In this document: piece by piece, positions 16,606 through 25,393 of the stretch | How the letters are laid out: each line of letters opens with the position of its first letter | Position numbering within the stretch: position 1 is the stretch's first letter | Source: Ruminococcaceae bacterium UBA1375 | GTDB taxonomy: Bacteria > Bacillota > Clostridia > Oscillospirales > Ruminococcaceae | Length of the DNA stretch: 64,000 nt | Assembly (NCBI GenBank): GCA_002305795.1 | Contig: DBRF01000016.1 | Coordinates: forward strand, 1-64,000 | Direction of reading: 5' to 3' | The notes under the pieces: model-generated | Database searches by the model: none | Told to the model about the DNA's origin: nothing | Seen by the model: the letters and a program-made list of their open reading frames with translations, nothing else | Position numbers and translations under genes: made by a program

Positions 16606-17967
16606 TTATTTTTCCCGCCGGAGCATGGCAAACAGCTTGCCCAAACTAGGCGGGTTGCCCTTGTACAGCGCCATCATCCGGTACACCTTTCCGGACACCC
16701 AGAGCAGCGCCAGGGCGCAGAGCACCGTCAGCCCCAGGGAACAGACGCCCATCCACAGAGGAATCTGCCCCAGAAGCAGGCGGCTGGGGGTGACCAGAAT
16801 GGCAGTAAAGGGAATCCAGTTCATCCAGTCTTCCCCGGTGCCGGAGCCCATCAAATCCATACCGCCGCCGTAGAGCACACAGAAAAAGCTGACCACCAAC
16901 GCCAAGGTAAAGAGCGGGTTGGTGGAAGAGAGGTCTTCCGGCTTGCCTGCTGCCGCTCCGCCGATGGCCGCCAAAGAGCAGTAGAGCAGAAAGCCCGCTG
17001 CCAACAGCAGCAGCGCCAGCACCCAGCCTCCCGGAGAGAACAGCCCCTCCATCTGTCCCAGCTGGTCCAAAAACAGCACCAGAGGGTTTTGAGTGTCCGG
17101 GTTCACTGCCTTAACCCAAACACAGCCCAGGCCAAAGCCCCCCACCAGCGCCGCCACCCACAAGCAGAGCTGGAACAGGCTGGTGCAGACTAGGGCAAAC
17201 ACCTTGCCCAGCACCAGGGTGGTGGGTTTCACCGCCAGCAGCAGAGTGTCCATCAGCTTGGCGTTTTTCTCCATCAGCACATTGTTGGCCACCCCCTGGC
17301 CGTAGAACAGCACCATAAAGTACAGGGCCATCATCAGCACAAAGGGCAGAGCCATGGAAAACACCATCCGCACCGTTTCCAGCTGTTGCTGCCGGGGGGT
17401 CAGGGTCTGTCCATCTTCTCCCTGGACCTGCCGGGTGGATTCCACCTGGGCGGAGAGGGATTGGAGCTGGGAAGCGTCCAGCCCCGCCTTCTGCGCCAAA
17501 ATTAAGGAGGAGGACTGGGAGAGAAACTGTTCCAGGCCGGAAAGCTCTTCCGTGTCGTAGGCGGCATTCTCCGGGCGCAGGAGGGTCAGGGACAGGCCGC
17601 TCTCCCCCTGCTCCACCAGCAGGACAGCGCCGGAAGGGACCTGTTCCGCCTGCTGGAGAGCCTGTTGGGGGGTATCGCAAACAGTGTACTGGATTTCGGT
17701 GTATCCTTCCATCCCCAAAGCGTTGAGCTGGTTCCAATCCACCGGAGCCGTGCCGGTTTCATCCGCTACAAACACCTGGGTCACCGGGTTGGCAGAGGAG
17801 GTGTTTCCGCCGCCGGAAGCCAGTTCCAGCAGGCCCATGATGCCCGCAGGCAGCAAGAGCAGCAGCGCTGCAATGAGGAAGGTGGCAACCCGCCAGCGCC
17901 GGGTGTTCCATTTCTGCTTAAAGGTAAAGGCAAACACTTTGCCCATGCCCTTCCAATTCCGTTTCAT
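16606..17967 (-). CDS. ABC-2 type exporter permease, second subunit
   Basis: 453-residue membrane protein of the ABC-2/NatB-YhaP type: one N-terminal membrane helix (VATFLIAALLLLLPAGIMGLL), a large extracytoplasmic domain (about residues 45-200) and then five or six membrane helices. It ends with a helix close to LWVSGKVYRMMALYKG. The ATG at 17967 overlaps the stop of the upstream permease gene as TGATG, so the two are probably translated in a coupled way and form a heterodimer driven by the ATPase at 19246-20247. Related systems export sodium ions or antimicrobial peptides; the cargo here is unknown. Confidence 0.8.
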   Translation of the reverse strand: MKRNWKGMGKVFAFTFKQKWNTRRWRVATFLIAALLLLLPAGIMGLLELASGGGNTSSANPVTQVFVADETGTAPVDWNQLNALGMEGYTEIQYTVCDTPQQALQQAEQVPSGAVLLVEQGESGLSLTLLRPENAAYDTEELSGLEQFLSQSSSLILAQKAGLDASQLQSLSAQVESTRQVQGEDGQTLTPRQQQLETVRMVFSMALPFVLMMALYFMVLFYGQGVANNVLMEKNAKLMDTLLLAVKPTTLVLGKVFALVCTSLFQLCLWVAALVGGFGLGCVWVKAVNPDTQNPLVLFLDQLGQMEGLFSPGGWVLALLLLAAGFLLYCSLAAIGGAAAGKPEDLSSTNPLFTLALVVSFFCVLYGGGMDLMGSGTGEDWMNWIPFTAILVTPSRLLLGQIPLWMGVCSLGLTVLCALALLWVSGKVYRMMALYKGNPPSLGKLFAMLRREK

Positions 17968-19259
17968 CACCGGGCACCCCCTTCCCCTGCCGCCAAGGAC
18001 AGGATTTTTCCAAAGCTCAGCCGGTCTCCCCGATAGAGCAGCAGGGCTTGGTACACTCTAGCGCAAAGCAGCGCCAACAGCACCACCACCCCGATCTGAA
18101 TCAGCCAGGAAACCCCCAGCAGCCAGAAAGGGATAACTCCCATCACATACTGCACCGGGGCGCAGAACACCGAAAGAATGGGGCAGAGACTGGCAAACAC
18201 CGGCCAAAATCCGGCGCCGCCGGACAAGGTAGAAATAAAGATTCCTGCCAAATATCCTGCCATAATCAGCAGGACGGAAAAGGACATGGCCCCGTCCAGC
18301 TCCTGGGTGGAGGAGCAGCCTGCCCCGGAAAGCCCTGCTACCAGGGCAAAGGTGAGATAACCCAGGGCCAAACTCACCACCAGCACCGGCACCGTATCCC
18401 AGCCCAGGGAAATGCCGGAGAAAAAGCCGGAGATTCCGGCGATGGAAAGCTGGGGCCACAGCAAAGAGGTGCCTGCAAAGGAGAGAAGGACCCCCAGGGC
18501 CAAAGCCGCAAAGCCGCCGAACACGCAGGCCATCACCGCCAGAATCTTCCCCAGAATCAACGCCAGGGGGCGGATGGACACCAGCAGGGTCTCCACCAGC
18601 TTGGAGGACTTTTCCTCCACCACCGCACGGACAATGTAACTCACCGAAAAAATGCTGACCATCAGAACCAGGATGGAGTAGATCATCTGGGTCCAATAAC
18701 CGGTTTCCCAATTTGCTTCTTGGTCGGAGGCGAAATACTCTTCCGCCGACTGGGACTGCACCGTAACGCCCCCTTGCAGCAAGGCCGCCTGTTCCTGAGT
18801 CAGGCCCGCCTGCTGAATGTTCCGGGTGAAAAAGGATTCCAGGCGGCTCAGCTGAGATTCCTCCGGGCTATTTGTCCCAGTGGACAGCTCCAGCTGATAG
18901 GTCCCGGTCTCCCCTTGGGTCAAGCGCACCAGCACCTGGGTTTCCCCCAGAGAGCCGGACAGCTGGGAAGCGGGAAGAAATGAGGTTTGGCTGTAATAGG
19001 GATCGGACTCAGCCAGCTCCGTCCAGGGCAGATCCAGGGAGGTATCGTCCTGGACATACACCTGGGTCAAACCGCTTTGGGCCGAAAGGGCCTGCTGGGC
19101 ACTACCGGAACCCAGCAAGGACAGCAGCGGCACACTGACCAGGCAGAACACAAACAGAAGAACAAAGGTAACCAGATTGGCCCGGTTTTTGAGAAACTGG
19201 GCGGCAGTAAAGGTGAACACCTGCCTGGTGCCGGCCAGATTGGCGTTAATCCAGTTCAT
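17967..19259 (-). CDS. ABC-2 type exporter permease, first subunit
   Basis: 430 residues with the same architecture as the downstream permease: an N-terminal helix (LVTFVLLFVFCLVSVPLLSLL), an extracytoplasmic domain with many Ser/Gln/Thr, then a bundle of membrane helices with VEEKSSKLVETLLVSIRPLALILGK-type sequence before the bundle, which is typical of NatB-like permeases. The ATG at 19259 follows GGGAGGGGAG and is preferred to one 20 codons upstream. It overlaps the end of the ATPase gene by 14 bases. The two permeases look like an old duplication. Confidence 0.8.
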   Translation of the reverse strand: MNWINANLAGTRQVFTFTAAQFLKNRANLVTFVLLFVFCLVSVPLLSLLGSGSAQQALSAQSGLTQVYVQDDTSLDLPWTELAESDPYYSQTSFLPASQLSGSLGETQVLVRLTQGETGTYQLELSTGTNSPEESQLSRLESFFTRNIQQAGLTQEQAALLQGGVTVQSQSAEEYFASDQEANWETGYWTQMIYSILVLMVSIFSVSYIVRAVVEEKSSKLVETLLVSIRPLALILGKILAVMACVFGGFAALALGVLLSFAGTSLLWPQLSIAGISGFFSGISLGWDTVPVLVVSLALGYLTFALVAGLSGAGCSSTQELDGAMSFSVLLIMAGYLAGIFISTLSGGAGFWPVFASLCPILSVFCAPVQYVMGVIPFWLLGVSWLIQIGVVVLLALLCARVYQALLLYRGDRLSFGKILSLAAGEGGAR

Positions 19260-20247
19260 GGCGCTCCCCTCCCACCGTTTCCACAAAGATTTCGTGCAGG
19301 GAAGGTTCCCGCAGATCAAAGGTAATCACCGGGACATTCTGAGCGATCAGCGACCCCAGCAGCCGGTTGGCCTGTTCCTCCCCGGTGACCTTCAAGCGGT
19401 ACTCATATTCCTTTTCGCTGACGATGGCAACCCCGCAGGCTTGAATCAGGGGAGCGATGTCCTGCTCCACCTTTAAGCTCAGGTTCACCCGGCCGTAGCT
19501 CTTTTTGATTTGGTTCAGGTTGCCTTGCAGCACCGGTTTGGCCCGATCCAGGATGGTCAAATCGGTGCAGAATTCCTCCACGGTAGCCATCTGGTGGCTG
19601 GAGAGGATCAAATACTTCCCCTTTTCAATTTCTTCCCGGATTAGGCTCTTAAAGATGTCGGTGTTCACCGGGTCCAGGCCGGAAAGGGGTTCGTCCAGCA
19701 CAATCAGGTCCGGGTCGGAGAGCAGGGCGGTCATCAGCTGGATTTTCTGCTGGTTGCCCTTGGAAAGCTGGTCCGCCAGTTTGGGCTTCTGCTTTTTCTG
19801 CCGGGAGGGGAGTTGAATCCGGGAAACGCTATGGCTCCCATAAGAAAGGGAATGGGAAGCGCTTCCGGCATTGGGATAGAGGTACTCCTCCACCTGAAGC
19901 CGGTGGGCCAGATAACGAATCCGCTGCTTGGCGGTTTCCTTGGACACCCCTCTTAAACCGGCGAAATACATCAGCTGATCCATCAGGGGATATTTGGGAT
20001 ACAGGCCCCGTTCCTCCGCCAGATAGCCCAGGTTGCAGGAAGCGGGGTTTAACTCCCTGCCCTCCCACAGCACCTGTCCCCCATCCCGGGAGAGGATGCC
20101 CAGCATCATCCGGATGGTAGTGGTTTTTCCGGCGCCGTTGGTGCCAAGTAAAGCGTACACCCCAGGCTTAGGCATGGAAAAACTCAGGTGGTCCACCACC
20201 GTTTTCCCTCCATACCGCTTGGTTAAGTCGATCACGTCCAGACTCAT
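19246..20247 (-). CDS. ABC exporter ATP-binding protein (NatA-like)
   Basis: 333 residues. The nucleotide-binding domain has Walker A LLGTNGAGKTTTIRM, signature LSKGNQQKIQL (an LSGGQ variant) and Walker B LIVLDEPLSGLDPVNTD, with a C-terminal extension of about 90 residues as in NatA/YhaQ proteins. It powers the two adjacent permeases, and the gene order ATPase-permease-permease with overlaps indicates one exporter. An insert of about 30 residues after residue 115 (SHSLSYGSHSVSRIQLPSRQ) between the helical domain and the signature is unusual for the family. Confidence 0.88.
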   Translation of the reverse strand: MSLDVIDLTKRYGGKTVVDHLSFSMPKPGVYALLGTNGAGKTTTIRMMLGILSRDGGQVLWEGRELNPASCNLGYLAEERGLYPKYPLMDQLMYFAGLRGVSKETAKQRIRYLAHRLQVEEYLYPNAGSASHSLSYGSHSVSRIQLPSRQKKQKPKLADQLSKGNQQKIQLMTALLSDPDLIVLDEPLSGLDPVNTDIFKSLIREEIEKGKYLILSSHQMATVEEFCTDLTILDRAKPVLQGNLNQIKKSYGRVNLSLKVEQDIAPLIQACGVAIVSEKEYEYRLKVTGEEQANRLLGSLIAQNVPVITFDLREPSLHEIFVETVGGERHELD

Positions 20248-20366
20248 AAGGTTCTCCTTTGTTGCAGTAAAACTTAACCCGAAGGTCTGGCCTTATTATA
20301 CAAAAGCAGCCGGTGAAATGCAATGAGAATTTGGATAAGATTGTGTAAAGTTAAGTTCCATAGAGC

Positions 20367-20397
20367 AAAAAAGAAGGATGCGTCTTTTTGCGCATCC
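20367..20397 (-). terminator. Terminator after folD
   Basis: Minus strand: 7-bp stem GGATGCG/CGCATCC, loop AAAAAGA, followed by TTCTTTTTT. It separates folD from the ABC exporter operon. Confidence 0.85.
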
Positions 20398-20419
20398 CTC
20401 TTAAACTGCGATTTCTTGA

Positions 20420-21274
20420 TTACGCCAGCCCGTTCTGCACCTTGGCGGCAGTCAGGGTGTTGCGCATCAAAGTGGCGATGGTCATGGGACCCACCCCGCC
20501 GGGTACGGGAGTGAGATACCCCGCCACCGGCTCCACCGAAGCAAACTCCACGTCCCCGCAGAGCTTGCCGTTTTCCAGCCGGTTCATGCCTACGTCGATG
20601 ACCACGGCTCCCGGCTTCACCATGTCCCCTGTAATCAGGTTGGCTTTGCCCACCGCCGCCACCAGAATATCCGCCCGGCGGCACTCCTCTGCCAAATCCT
20701 TGGTCTTGCTGTGGCAGATGGTGACGGTGGCGCTTTCGTGCAGCAGCAGCATGGCCATGGGCTTGCCCACAATGTTGCTGCGTCCCACCACCACGGCGTG
20801 CTTTCCGGCAACCTCCACCCCGGTGGAATGGATCAAGTCCATGCAGCCGGCGGGGGTGCAGGGGAGGAAATGGTAGTCCCCAATCATGATTTTGCCCACG
20901 TTTTCGGCGTGGAAGGCGTCCACGTCCTTTTTGGGGTCGATGGTGCGGATGACGGCGTGCTCGTCGATCTGCTTTGGCAAGGGCAGCTGCACCAGAATGC
21001 CGTTGACCTTCTCATCCCGGTTTAAGCGGTCCACCAAAGCCAGCAGCTCTTCCTGGGTGGTTTCGGCGGGCAGGGCGTATTCCTGAGACGCAAAGCCCAC
21101 CAGTTCGCAGGCTTTCTTTTTGTTGTTCACATACACCCGGCTGGCAGGGTCGTCCCCCACAATCACCACAGCCAGGCAGACAGAGACTCCCTGTTCCTTT
21201 AACTTTGCCGCTTGTTGGGCCACCTGGGCTTTCACCTGGGCGCTGATTTGTTTTCCATCAATGAGCTGTGCCAT
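20420..21274 (-). CDS. folD: Methylenetetrahydrofolate dehydrogenase / cyclohydrolase
   Basis: 284 residues, full length for FolD, which interconverts 5,10-methylene-THF and 10-formyl-THF in one-carbon metabolism. Visible are the substrate site with YVNNKKKACELVG (catalytic Lys in the YxxxK motif), GILVQLPLP, PKKDVDAFH, PCTPAGCMDL and the Rossmann turn VVVGRSNIVGKP, ending in PVPGGVGPMTIATLM. The start overlaps the lgt stop by 17 bases, so folD is co-transcribed with lgt. A terminator follows. Confidence 0.96.
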   Translation of the reverse strand: MAQLIDGKQISAQVKAQVAQQAAKLKEQGVSVCLAVVIVGDDPASRVYVNNKKKACELVGFASQEYALPAETTQEELLALVDRLNRDEKVNGILVQLPLPKQIDEHAVIRTIDPKKDVDAFHAENVGKIMIGDYHFLPCTPAGCMDLIHSTGVEVAGKHAVVVGRSNIVGKPMAMLLLHESATVTICHSKTKDLAEECRRADILVAAVGKANLITGDMVKPGAVVIDVGMNRLENGKLCGDVEFASVEPVAGYLTPVPGGVGPMTIATLMRNTLTAAKVQNGLA

Positions 21275-22412
21275 GGTTATCCTCCTGTTCCGTTTTCTCT
21301 TGAACGGGCTGTTCTTCTACCGAATCCGAACCGGCCTCCGATTCCTGTCCATCAATTTCCTCCGGCTGCTCCGTTTCGGGAAGGGGATCTGCCTGTTCCT
21401 TGGTTTCATCGTCATTCGCTTCCTGCTCGTCTTCCGAAGGAAGCACCACGCCGAATTCTTCCTGGGCGGCCTGGTGGACTTCATCGGAAGAGAGCATCCG
21501 TCCATGCTTGGCTTCCCGTTTTTTCCGGGCTTTTTCCTTTTCTTCCCGGCGCTCTTCTTCCATGTCCGCCAGATTCTTTTCGCTTTCCGGGGTATCGGCG
21601 TAAACCCAGATTCTTTCCGGGTTCCGGTTGCGGCGAATTTTCACCATCATATAGATATACACCGCAGCGGCAGCCACCACCAACAGAATGCTCAGCAGCT
21701 GGCTGACCCGGAAGCTGCCCAACATCAAGCTGTCTCCCCGCAAGCCTTCCACAAAGGCTCGTTCGGCGCCATACCACATGCAGTACCACAGCACCACTTC
21801 CCCGTCAAACCGGCGCTTTTTGGACAGGAAGTGGAACAGCACGAAGCCCAGCAGGCACCACACCGATTCGTACAAAAAGCAGGGGTGCACCAAAGAATCC
21901 ACCCCGGGAACTTCCATGGCAAAGATGTTGGTGCAGGGGATGGAAGGGTCGCCGTAGGCTTCCACATTGATGAAGTTTCCCCAGCGGCCAATGCCCTGGC
22001 CCAGCAAAAAGGCAATCATGGCCAAATCCAAAAAGGGAATCATGGGCAGTTTTTTCACCTTAAAGACAATCAGCGCCGCCAGCAGCGCACCGATAATGCC
22101 GCCGTAAATGGCAAGTCCCCCGTTGCGGGTGTTGAAGATTTCCAGCAGGTTATCCTGATAATCCTCCCAGCTGAAAATTACATAATAAAGCCGTGCTCCC
22201 ACAATACCGCCGATGATGCCGAAAAACAGCACCTCCATAATCTGATCGAAATCGTAGCCGAACTGCTTTACCCGGCAGTAGACATACACCATGGCTAAAA
22301 TCATGCCCGCCACAATAATGACTGCATACCAAGCAATGTTCAGCCCGAAAATTTCGATGGTGGGATTCATTTCAAAGGTCAATCCCAAATAGGGAAAGGT
22401 TACGGTATTCAT
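21258..22412 (-). CDS. lgt: Prolipoprotein diacylglyceryl transferase with long acidic tail
   Basis: 384 residues. Lgt attaches diacylglycerol to the lipobox Cys of prolipoproteins in the membrane. The seven-helix core is in residues 1 to about 260, with NGGLAIYGGIIGALLA, the signature QGIGRWGNFINVEAYG (essential Arg and Asn) and CFLYESVW. From about residue 265 the protein continues with roughly 115 charged residues (repeated EEE, KKR and EEQ stretches) that normal Lgt (about 270 residues) lacks. The tail is presumably cytoplasmic and of unknown role. It works with LspA, also in this window, on lipoproteins such as the heme receptor. Confidence 0.93.
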   Translation of the reverse strand: MNTVTFPYLGLTFEMNPTIEIFGLNIAWYAVIIVAGMILAMVYVYCRVKQFGYDFDQIMEVLFFGIIGGIVGARLYYVIFSWEDYQDNLLEIFNTRNGGLAIYGGIIGALLAALIVFKVKKLPMIPFLDLAMIAFLLGQGIGRWGNFINVEAYGDPSIPCTNIFAMEVPGVDSLVHPCFLYESVWCLLGFVLFHFLSKKRRFDGEVVLWYCMWYGAERAFVEGLRGDSLMLGSFRVSQLLSILLVVAAAAVYIYMMVKIRRNRNPERIWVYADTPESEKNLADMEEERREEKEKARKKREAKHGRMLSSDEVHQAAQEEFGVVLPSEDEQEANDDETKEQADPLPETEQPEEIDGQESEAGSDSVEEQPVQEKTEQEDNHGTAH

Positions 22413-22449
22413 CCGAATTTACACTCCTTTATGGTTACTTCCTTGCCTG

Positions 22450-23721
22450 TTAGGCCGGATCAATGACGCTTAACGCACAGCGGTCCGAGCGGAAAATCTC
22501 CGGCAGCCGGGCGTTGACCTCCTCCAGGGTAAGCTGCTCCAACAGCTCCAAGGCGTCAAACAGCCCAACCCCGGCAAAGGCGGCGTTGATCATGGCGGAA
22601 GCGGTATTTTCCACGCTGTTGAAGCCCTGGATCTGCCGCCCGTACATCAGCCGCCGGCACCGGAGAAACGCCTCTTCCGAGATACCCTGGGGGTACTGCT
22701 TTAGTTCCGCCAACAGCTGCTTCTGCACCTCTTGGGGCTGACGGGATTCTCCGGCAAACAGCAGGGCATAGTACCCACGACCGGAAAACACTTCGCTTTC
22801 AAAGGTCTGGTTAATCAAGCCCTGCTGGTACAACCGCCGGTAAAAGGGGCTGGTTTCCCCGAAGATAGCTTCCAGCAAAATCTCGTCCACCAGCTCCTGG
22901 CGAAGCTCCTCCTTCCCTTCCAAGGGACGGCCTTTGAAGCCGATTTGGAACAAAGGAATGGCCACGCTGAGTTTCTGGCGTACCAGGGGGGCGGCGATTT
23001 CTTCCGGTTCCTCCACCGCCAGCCGCTCCACTGTCACCGGAGCCACCGGCTTGATGTGCTTTTGAAGCACCTGTTCCACCTGGGGGACGGTGAGGTTTCC
23101 CGCCACCGAAAGCACCATATTGTTCAGGTTATAAAAGTTGTAGTAGCACTGGTACAGCAAATCGGAGGTGATGTGGGAGATGGACTCCACCGTTCCGGCA
23201 ATGTCGATCCGCACCGGATGCTTTTGGTACAATGCTCCCAGCAGATTGAAGTACACCCGCCAGCCGGGGTCGTCGTCGTACATCTTGATTTCCTGGCCGA
23301 TAATGCCCTGCTCCTTCTCCACAGTCTGGGGGGTAAAATAGGGTTCCTGAACAAAATCCAGCAGGTAGCCTAAGTTTTCCTCCAGTTTGTCGGTGGCGGA
23401 AAACAGGTAGCAGGTGCGGTCAAAGCTGGTGTAGGCATTGGCGGAAGCCCCGGTGCGGGCAAAGAGGGTAAAGGCGTCGCCGTACTCCTTTTCAAACATC
23501 TTGTGCTCCAAAAAGTGAGCAACTCCATGGGGTACGGTGGTGTACTCCCTTTCGGTGTCCCGCTTAAAGGTCTGGTCCACCGAACCCAGGTTGGTGCCGA
23601 ACAAGGCATAGCTGGAAGCATAGCCTTCCATTGGAAACAGCAGCACGGTCAGGCCGCTGGGATGTTTTCCCTGATAATAGCAAAGGCCGGTCTTTTCTTC
23701 CCGAATCTCATTCCATTTCAT
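22450..23721 (-). CDS. M16 zinc peptidase (YmfH-like)
   Basis: 423-residue peptidase of the pitrilysin family. The inverted zinc motif HxxEH is present as HFLEHKMFEKEYGD near residue 68, so this is the catalytic half of the pair. The two halves of the M16 fold can be traced, the second around PLEGKEELRQELVDEILLEA. YmfF/YmfH-like pairs occur in many Firmicutes and are thought to degrade small peptides; the exact role is not established. It starts one base after the stop of the neighbouring M16 gene. Confidence 0.88.
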   Translation of the reverse strand: MKWNEIREEKTGLCYYQGKHPSGLTVLLFPMEGYASSYALFGTNLGSVDQTFKRDTEREYTTVPHGVAHFLEHKMFEKEYGDAFTLFARTGASANAYTSFDRTCYLFSATDKLEENLGYLLDFVQEPYFTPQTVEKEQGIIGQEIKMYDDDPGWRVYFNLLGALYQKHPVRIDIAGTVESISHITSDLLYQCYYNFYNLNNMVLSVAGNLTVPQVEQVLQKHIKPVAPVTVERLAVEEPEEIAAPLVRQKLSVAIPLFQIGFKGRPLEGKEELRQELVDEILLEAIFGETSPFYRRLYQQGLINQTFESEVFSGRGYYALLFAGESRQPQEVQKQLLAELKQYPQGISEEAFLRCRRLMYGRQIQGFNSVENTASAMINAAFAGVGLFDALELLEQLTLEEVNARLPEIFRSDRCALSVIDPA

Positions 23722-23722
23722 C

Positions 23723-25000
23723 TTAGCCTTCCTCCTTTTCGGGACCGGTGAGGGTGTAGCAGAGCTGAGGCTGGATGCGCTGGGCCGCCTGGATGATCTG
23801 CTCCGCTGTGATTTGGCCCAACAGCTGAGCCTCTTCCTGGGGAGAACGGATCACCGGATTGAGGATGCGCTGCATATAGTAGTTTTCTAACGCAGAAAGG
23901 GAATCTCCCACGGTGCGATAAGAGTTCAGCACCGCTTTTTGGGCCTGGTCCAGCTCCTGCTGAGTCAATTCTCCCTGTTGCAGCAAGGAAAGCTGCCGCA
24001 GAATCTCATCGTGGGCGGCGGCAACGTTTTGATGCTCCACCCCGCTGGACACCAGCAGCACCCCGCTGGGCAGGGCAAGCTGGCAGGAGCAGTAGTAGCA
24101 AAGACTGAGCCGCTCCCGGACGTTCAAAAACAGCTTGGAACTGGGAGTTCCCCCCAGCACCACCGAAGCCATCTGGGCGGCAAAGGGGTCTTCCTCTTCC
24201 GTCAGCCCGGAAGACAGGCAGAGCACCAGCTTGGACTGGGTGACGTCCATGCGCTCCACCACCCGGCGGTTTTCCCCGGCGCGGTACCGGTGCAGCGGGG
24301 CGGCGGGTTTGGGGTCCCGGTCCCAGCCGGCGATGGCGTTTTGGAACACTTCCCGGGCCGTCTCCGGATTGCCGCAGCCCACAAAAAACAGGTGAATCCG
24401 GCTTTCCTTCAGCACCTGGTGGTAAGCTGCCGTCACTTGTTCCGGGGTCAGGGCCTGCACCTGTTCTAAAGTACCCAAGGGGTCCAGTCCCCCGCCCTGC
24501 TCCTTGAGAAGCAGCTCGGTAGCCCGCAGGGTGGCATAGCGGCGCTTATCGTTGATTTTCGCCTGAATCAGATCGGAAAGGGTCTGTTTTTCCGTCTCTA
24601 CGTCTTCTGCCGAAAACAGACCGTCCTCCAAATAGGGCTGCTGCACCAAATCCAGGAGCAGCTGGGCGCACTGGGTAAGCATGGCTTCCCCCTCTAACGT
24701 AAACCGGTCATCCAATCCGGTGATCGCCAGGCTCAACACCTGGTTTTGACCCAATTTATCCACCTTAGCGCCCAATCCTGCACCGTACAATTCCGCCAAG
24801 CGGCAGGAAAGGCTGGTCATATCCGGATAGGTTTGGCAGCGCTTCACCCACAGATATGGCAGAATGGCCCGGTCGGCCCGCCGGGCTACCTCCATAGGCA
24901 GCACAAAGTGGATGCTCAGCCGGTTGCTCTTAAACCGAGGGTCGGTGATCCAATGGAACACCACACCGGCGCCCAAATCCACGCTCATTTGCTTTTCCAT
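23723..25000 (-). CDS. M16 family peptidase-like protein, non-catalytic partner (YmfF-like)
   Basis: 425 residues of the M16 fold without a recognisable HxxEH zinc motif: the corresponding region reads ILPYLWVKRCQTYPD. It is therefore likely the inactive subunit that forms a clam-shell heterodimer with the following catalytic protein. The ATG at 25000 is chosen because AGGAGG precedes it; an upstream in-frame ATG would add 68 hydrophobic residues that are non-coding in character and run into the RNA candidate. Stop and next start are one base apart (TAA-G-ATG). Confidence 0.85.
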   Translation of the reverse strand: MEKQMSVDLGAGVVFHWITDPRFKSNRLSIHFVLPMEVARRADRAILPYLWVKRCQTYPDMTSLSCRLAELYGAGLGAKVDKLGQNQVLSLAITGLDDRFTLEGEAMLTQCAQLLLDLVQQPYLEDGLFSAEDVETEKQTLSDLIQAKINDKRRYATLRATELLLKEQGGGLDPLGTLEQVQALTPEQVTAAYHQVLKESRIHLFFVGCGNPETAREVFQNAIAGWDRDPKPAAPLHRYRAGENRRVVERMDVTQSKLVLCLSSGLTEEEDPFAAQMASVVLGGTPSSKLFLNVRERLSLCYYCSCQLALPSGVLLVSSGVEHQNVAAAHDEILRQLSLLQQGELTQQELDQAQKAVLNSYRTVGDSLSALENYYMQRILNPVIRSPQEEAQLLGQITAEQIIQAAQRIQPQLCYTLTGPEKEEG

Positions 25001-25186
25001 GACGACTGTTTCCTCCTTCGTACAAATCATCATAACAGGTACAGTATAGCACAGCGTGGGGAAAAATAAAAGGTAAGATTTGTGAAAGGCGTACAAAAAG
25101 CATCCACTGGCAAAAACCATGGCAAAAAGAACATCCAAAATTCTCCACCTTTGGGCGGGGTACCGGGATATGTTCGGGAAAGGGAA

Positions 25187-25223
25187 TGCAAAAAGCTGCC
25201 GCACCGAAATACAGTGCGGCAGC
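25187..25223 (-). terminator. Intrinsic terminator of the RNA candidate
   Basis: Minus strand: perfect 10-bp GC-rich stem GCTGCCGCAC/GTGCGGCAGC with loop TGTATTTCG and a TTTTT tail. It sits about 190 bases before the M16 start, where no gene ends. Confidence 0.85.
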
Positions 25224-25338
25224 CGGCTTCTCGAAACAGGTTCTTGCTATTTCCGGATTAACCTGCCCTTGGCTCTTCGCCATTGGGCGGGCGGATTGCT
25301 GCAAACCCCTCAGTTCCACCTGACAGGAAAAAGGCAAA
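25187..25338 (-). ncRNA. Structured non-coding RNA candidate with its own terminator, family not identified
   Basis: About 150 bases with no open frame of note and good local helices on the minus strand. These are GGTGG/CCGCC enclosing CTG/CAG, then GCCC/GGGC enclosing TGGC-GAAGA-GCCA, then CAGGTT/AACCTG enclosing AATCCGGAAATAGCAAG, then the strong terminator. It lies between the Big-2 gene (which has its own terminator) and the M16 pair. It may be a stand-alone small RNA or an attenuating leader of the M16 genes. It has faint resemblance to SRP RNA elements (GCAATCCGC, CCGGAA, AGCA) but lacks the canonical SRP54-binding helix. No convincing promoter was seen. Confidence 0.45.
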
Positions 25339-25340
25339 GT

Positions 25341-25368
25341 AAAAGGAGGGCTAAAAAGCTCTCCTTTT
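25341..25368. terminator. Bidirectional terminator after the Big-2 gene
   Basis: AAAAGGAGGGC / GCTCTCCTTTTT with a TAAAAA loop; T-rich tails on both strands. Confidence 0.65.
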
Positions 25369-25393
25369 TCCTTTACAGAAATGAAATTGCTTT

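Noticed and set aside
22450..25000. The M16 pair as a mitochondrial-type processing peptidase or a bacteriocin-processing unit
   Set aside because: No bacteriocin or leader-peptide gene is nearby, and the pairing of one active and one inactive subunit is standard for the YmfF/YmfH type.
25187..25338. SRP RNA as the identity of the RNA candidate
   Set aside because: Only short strings match. The CAGG-CC-GGAA-GG-AGCA helix of the SRP54 site is interrupted by extra bases and loses its pairing, which an essential RNA should not tolerate.
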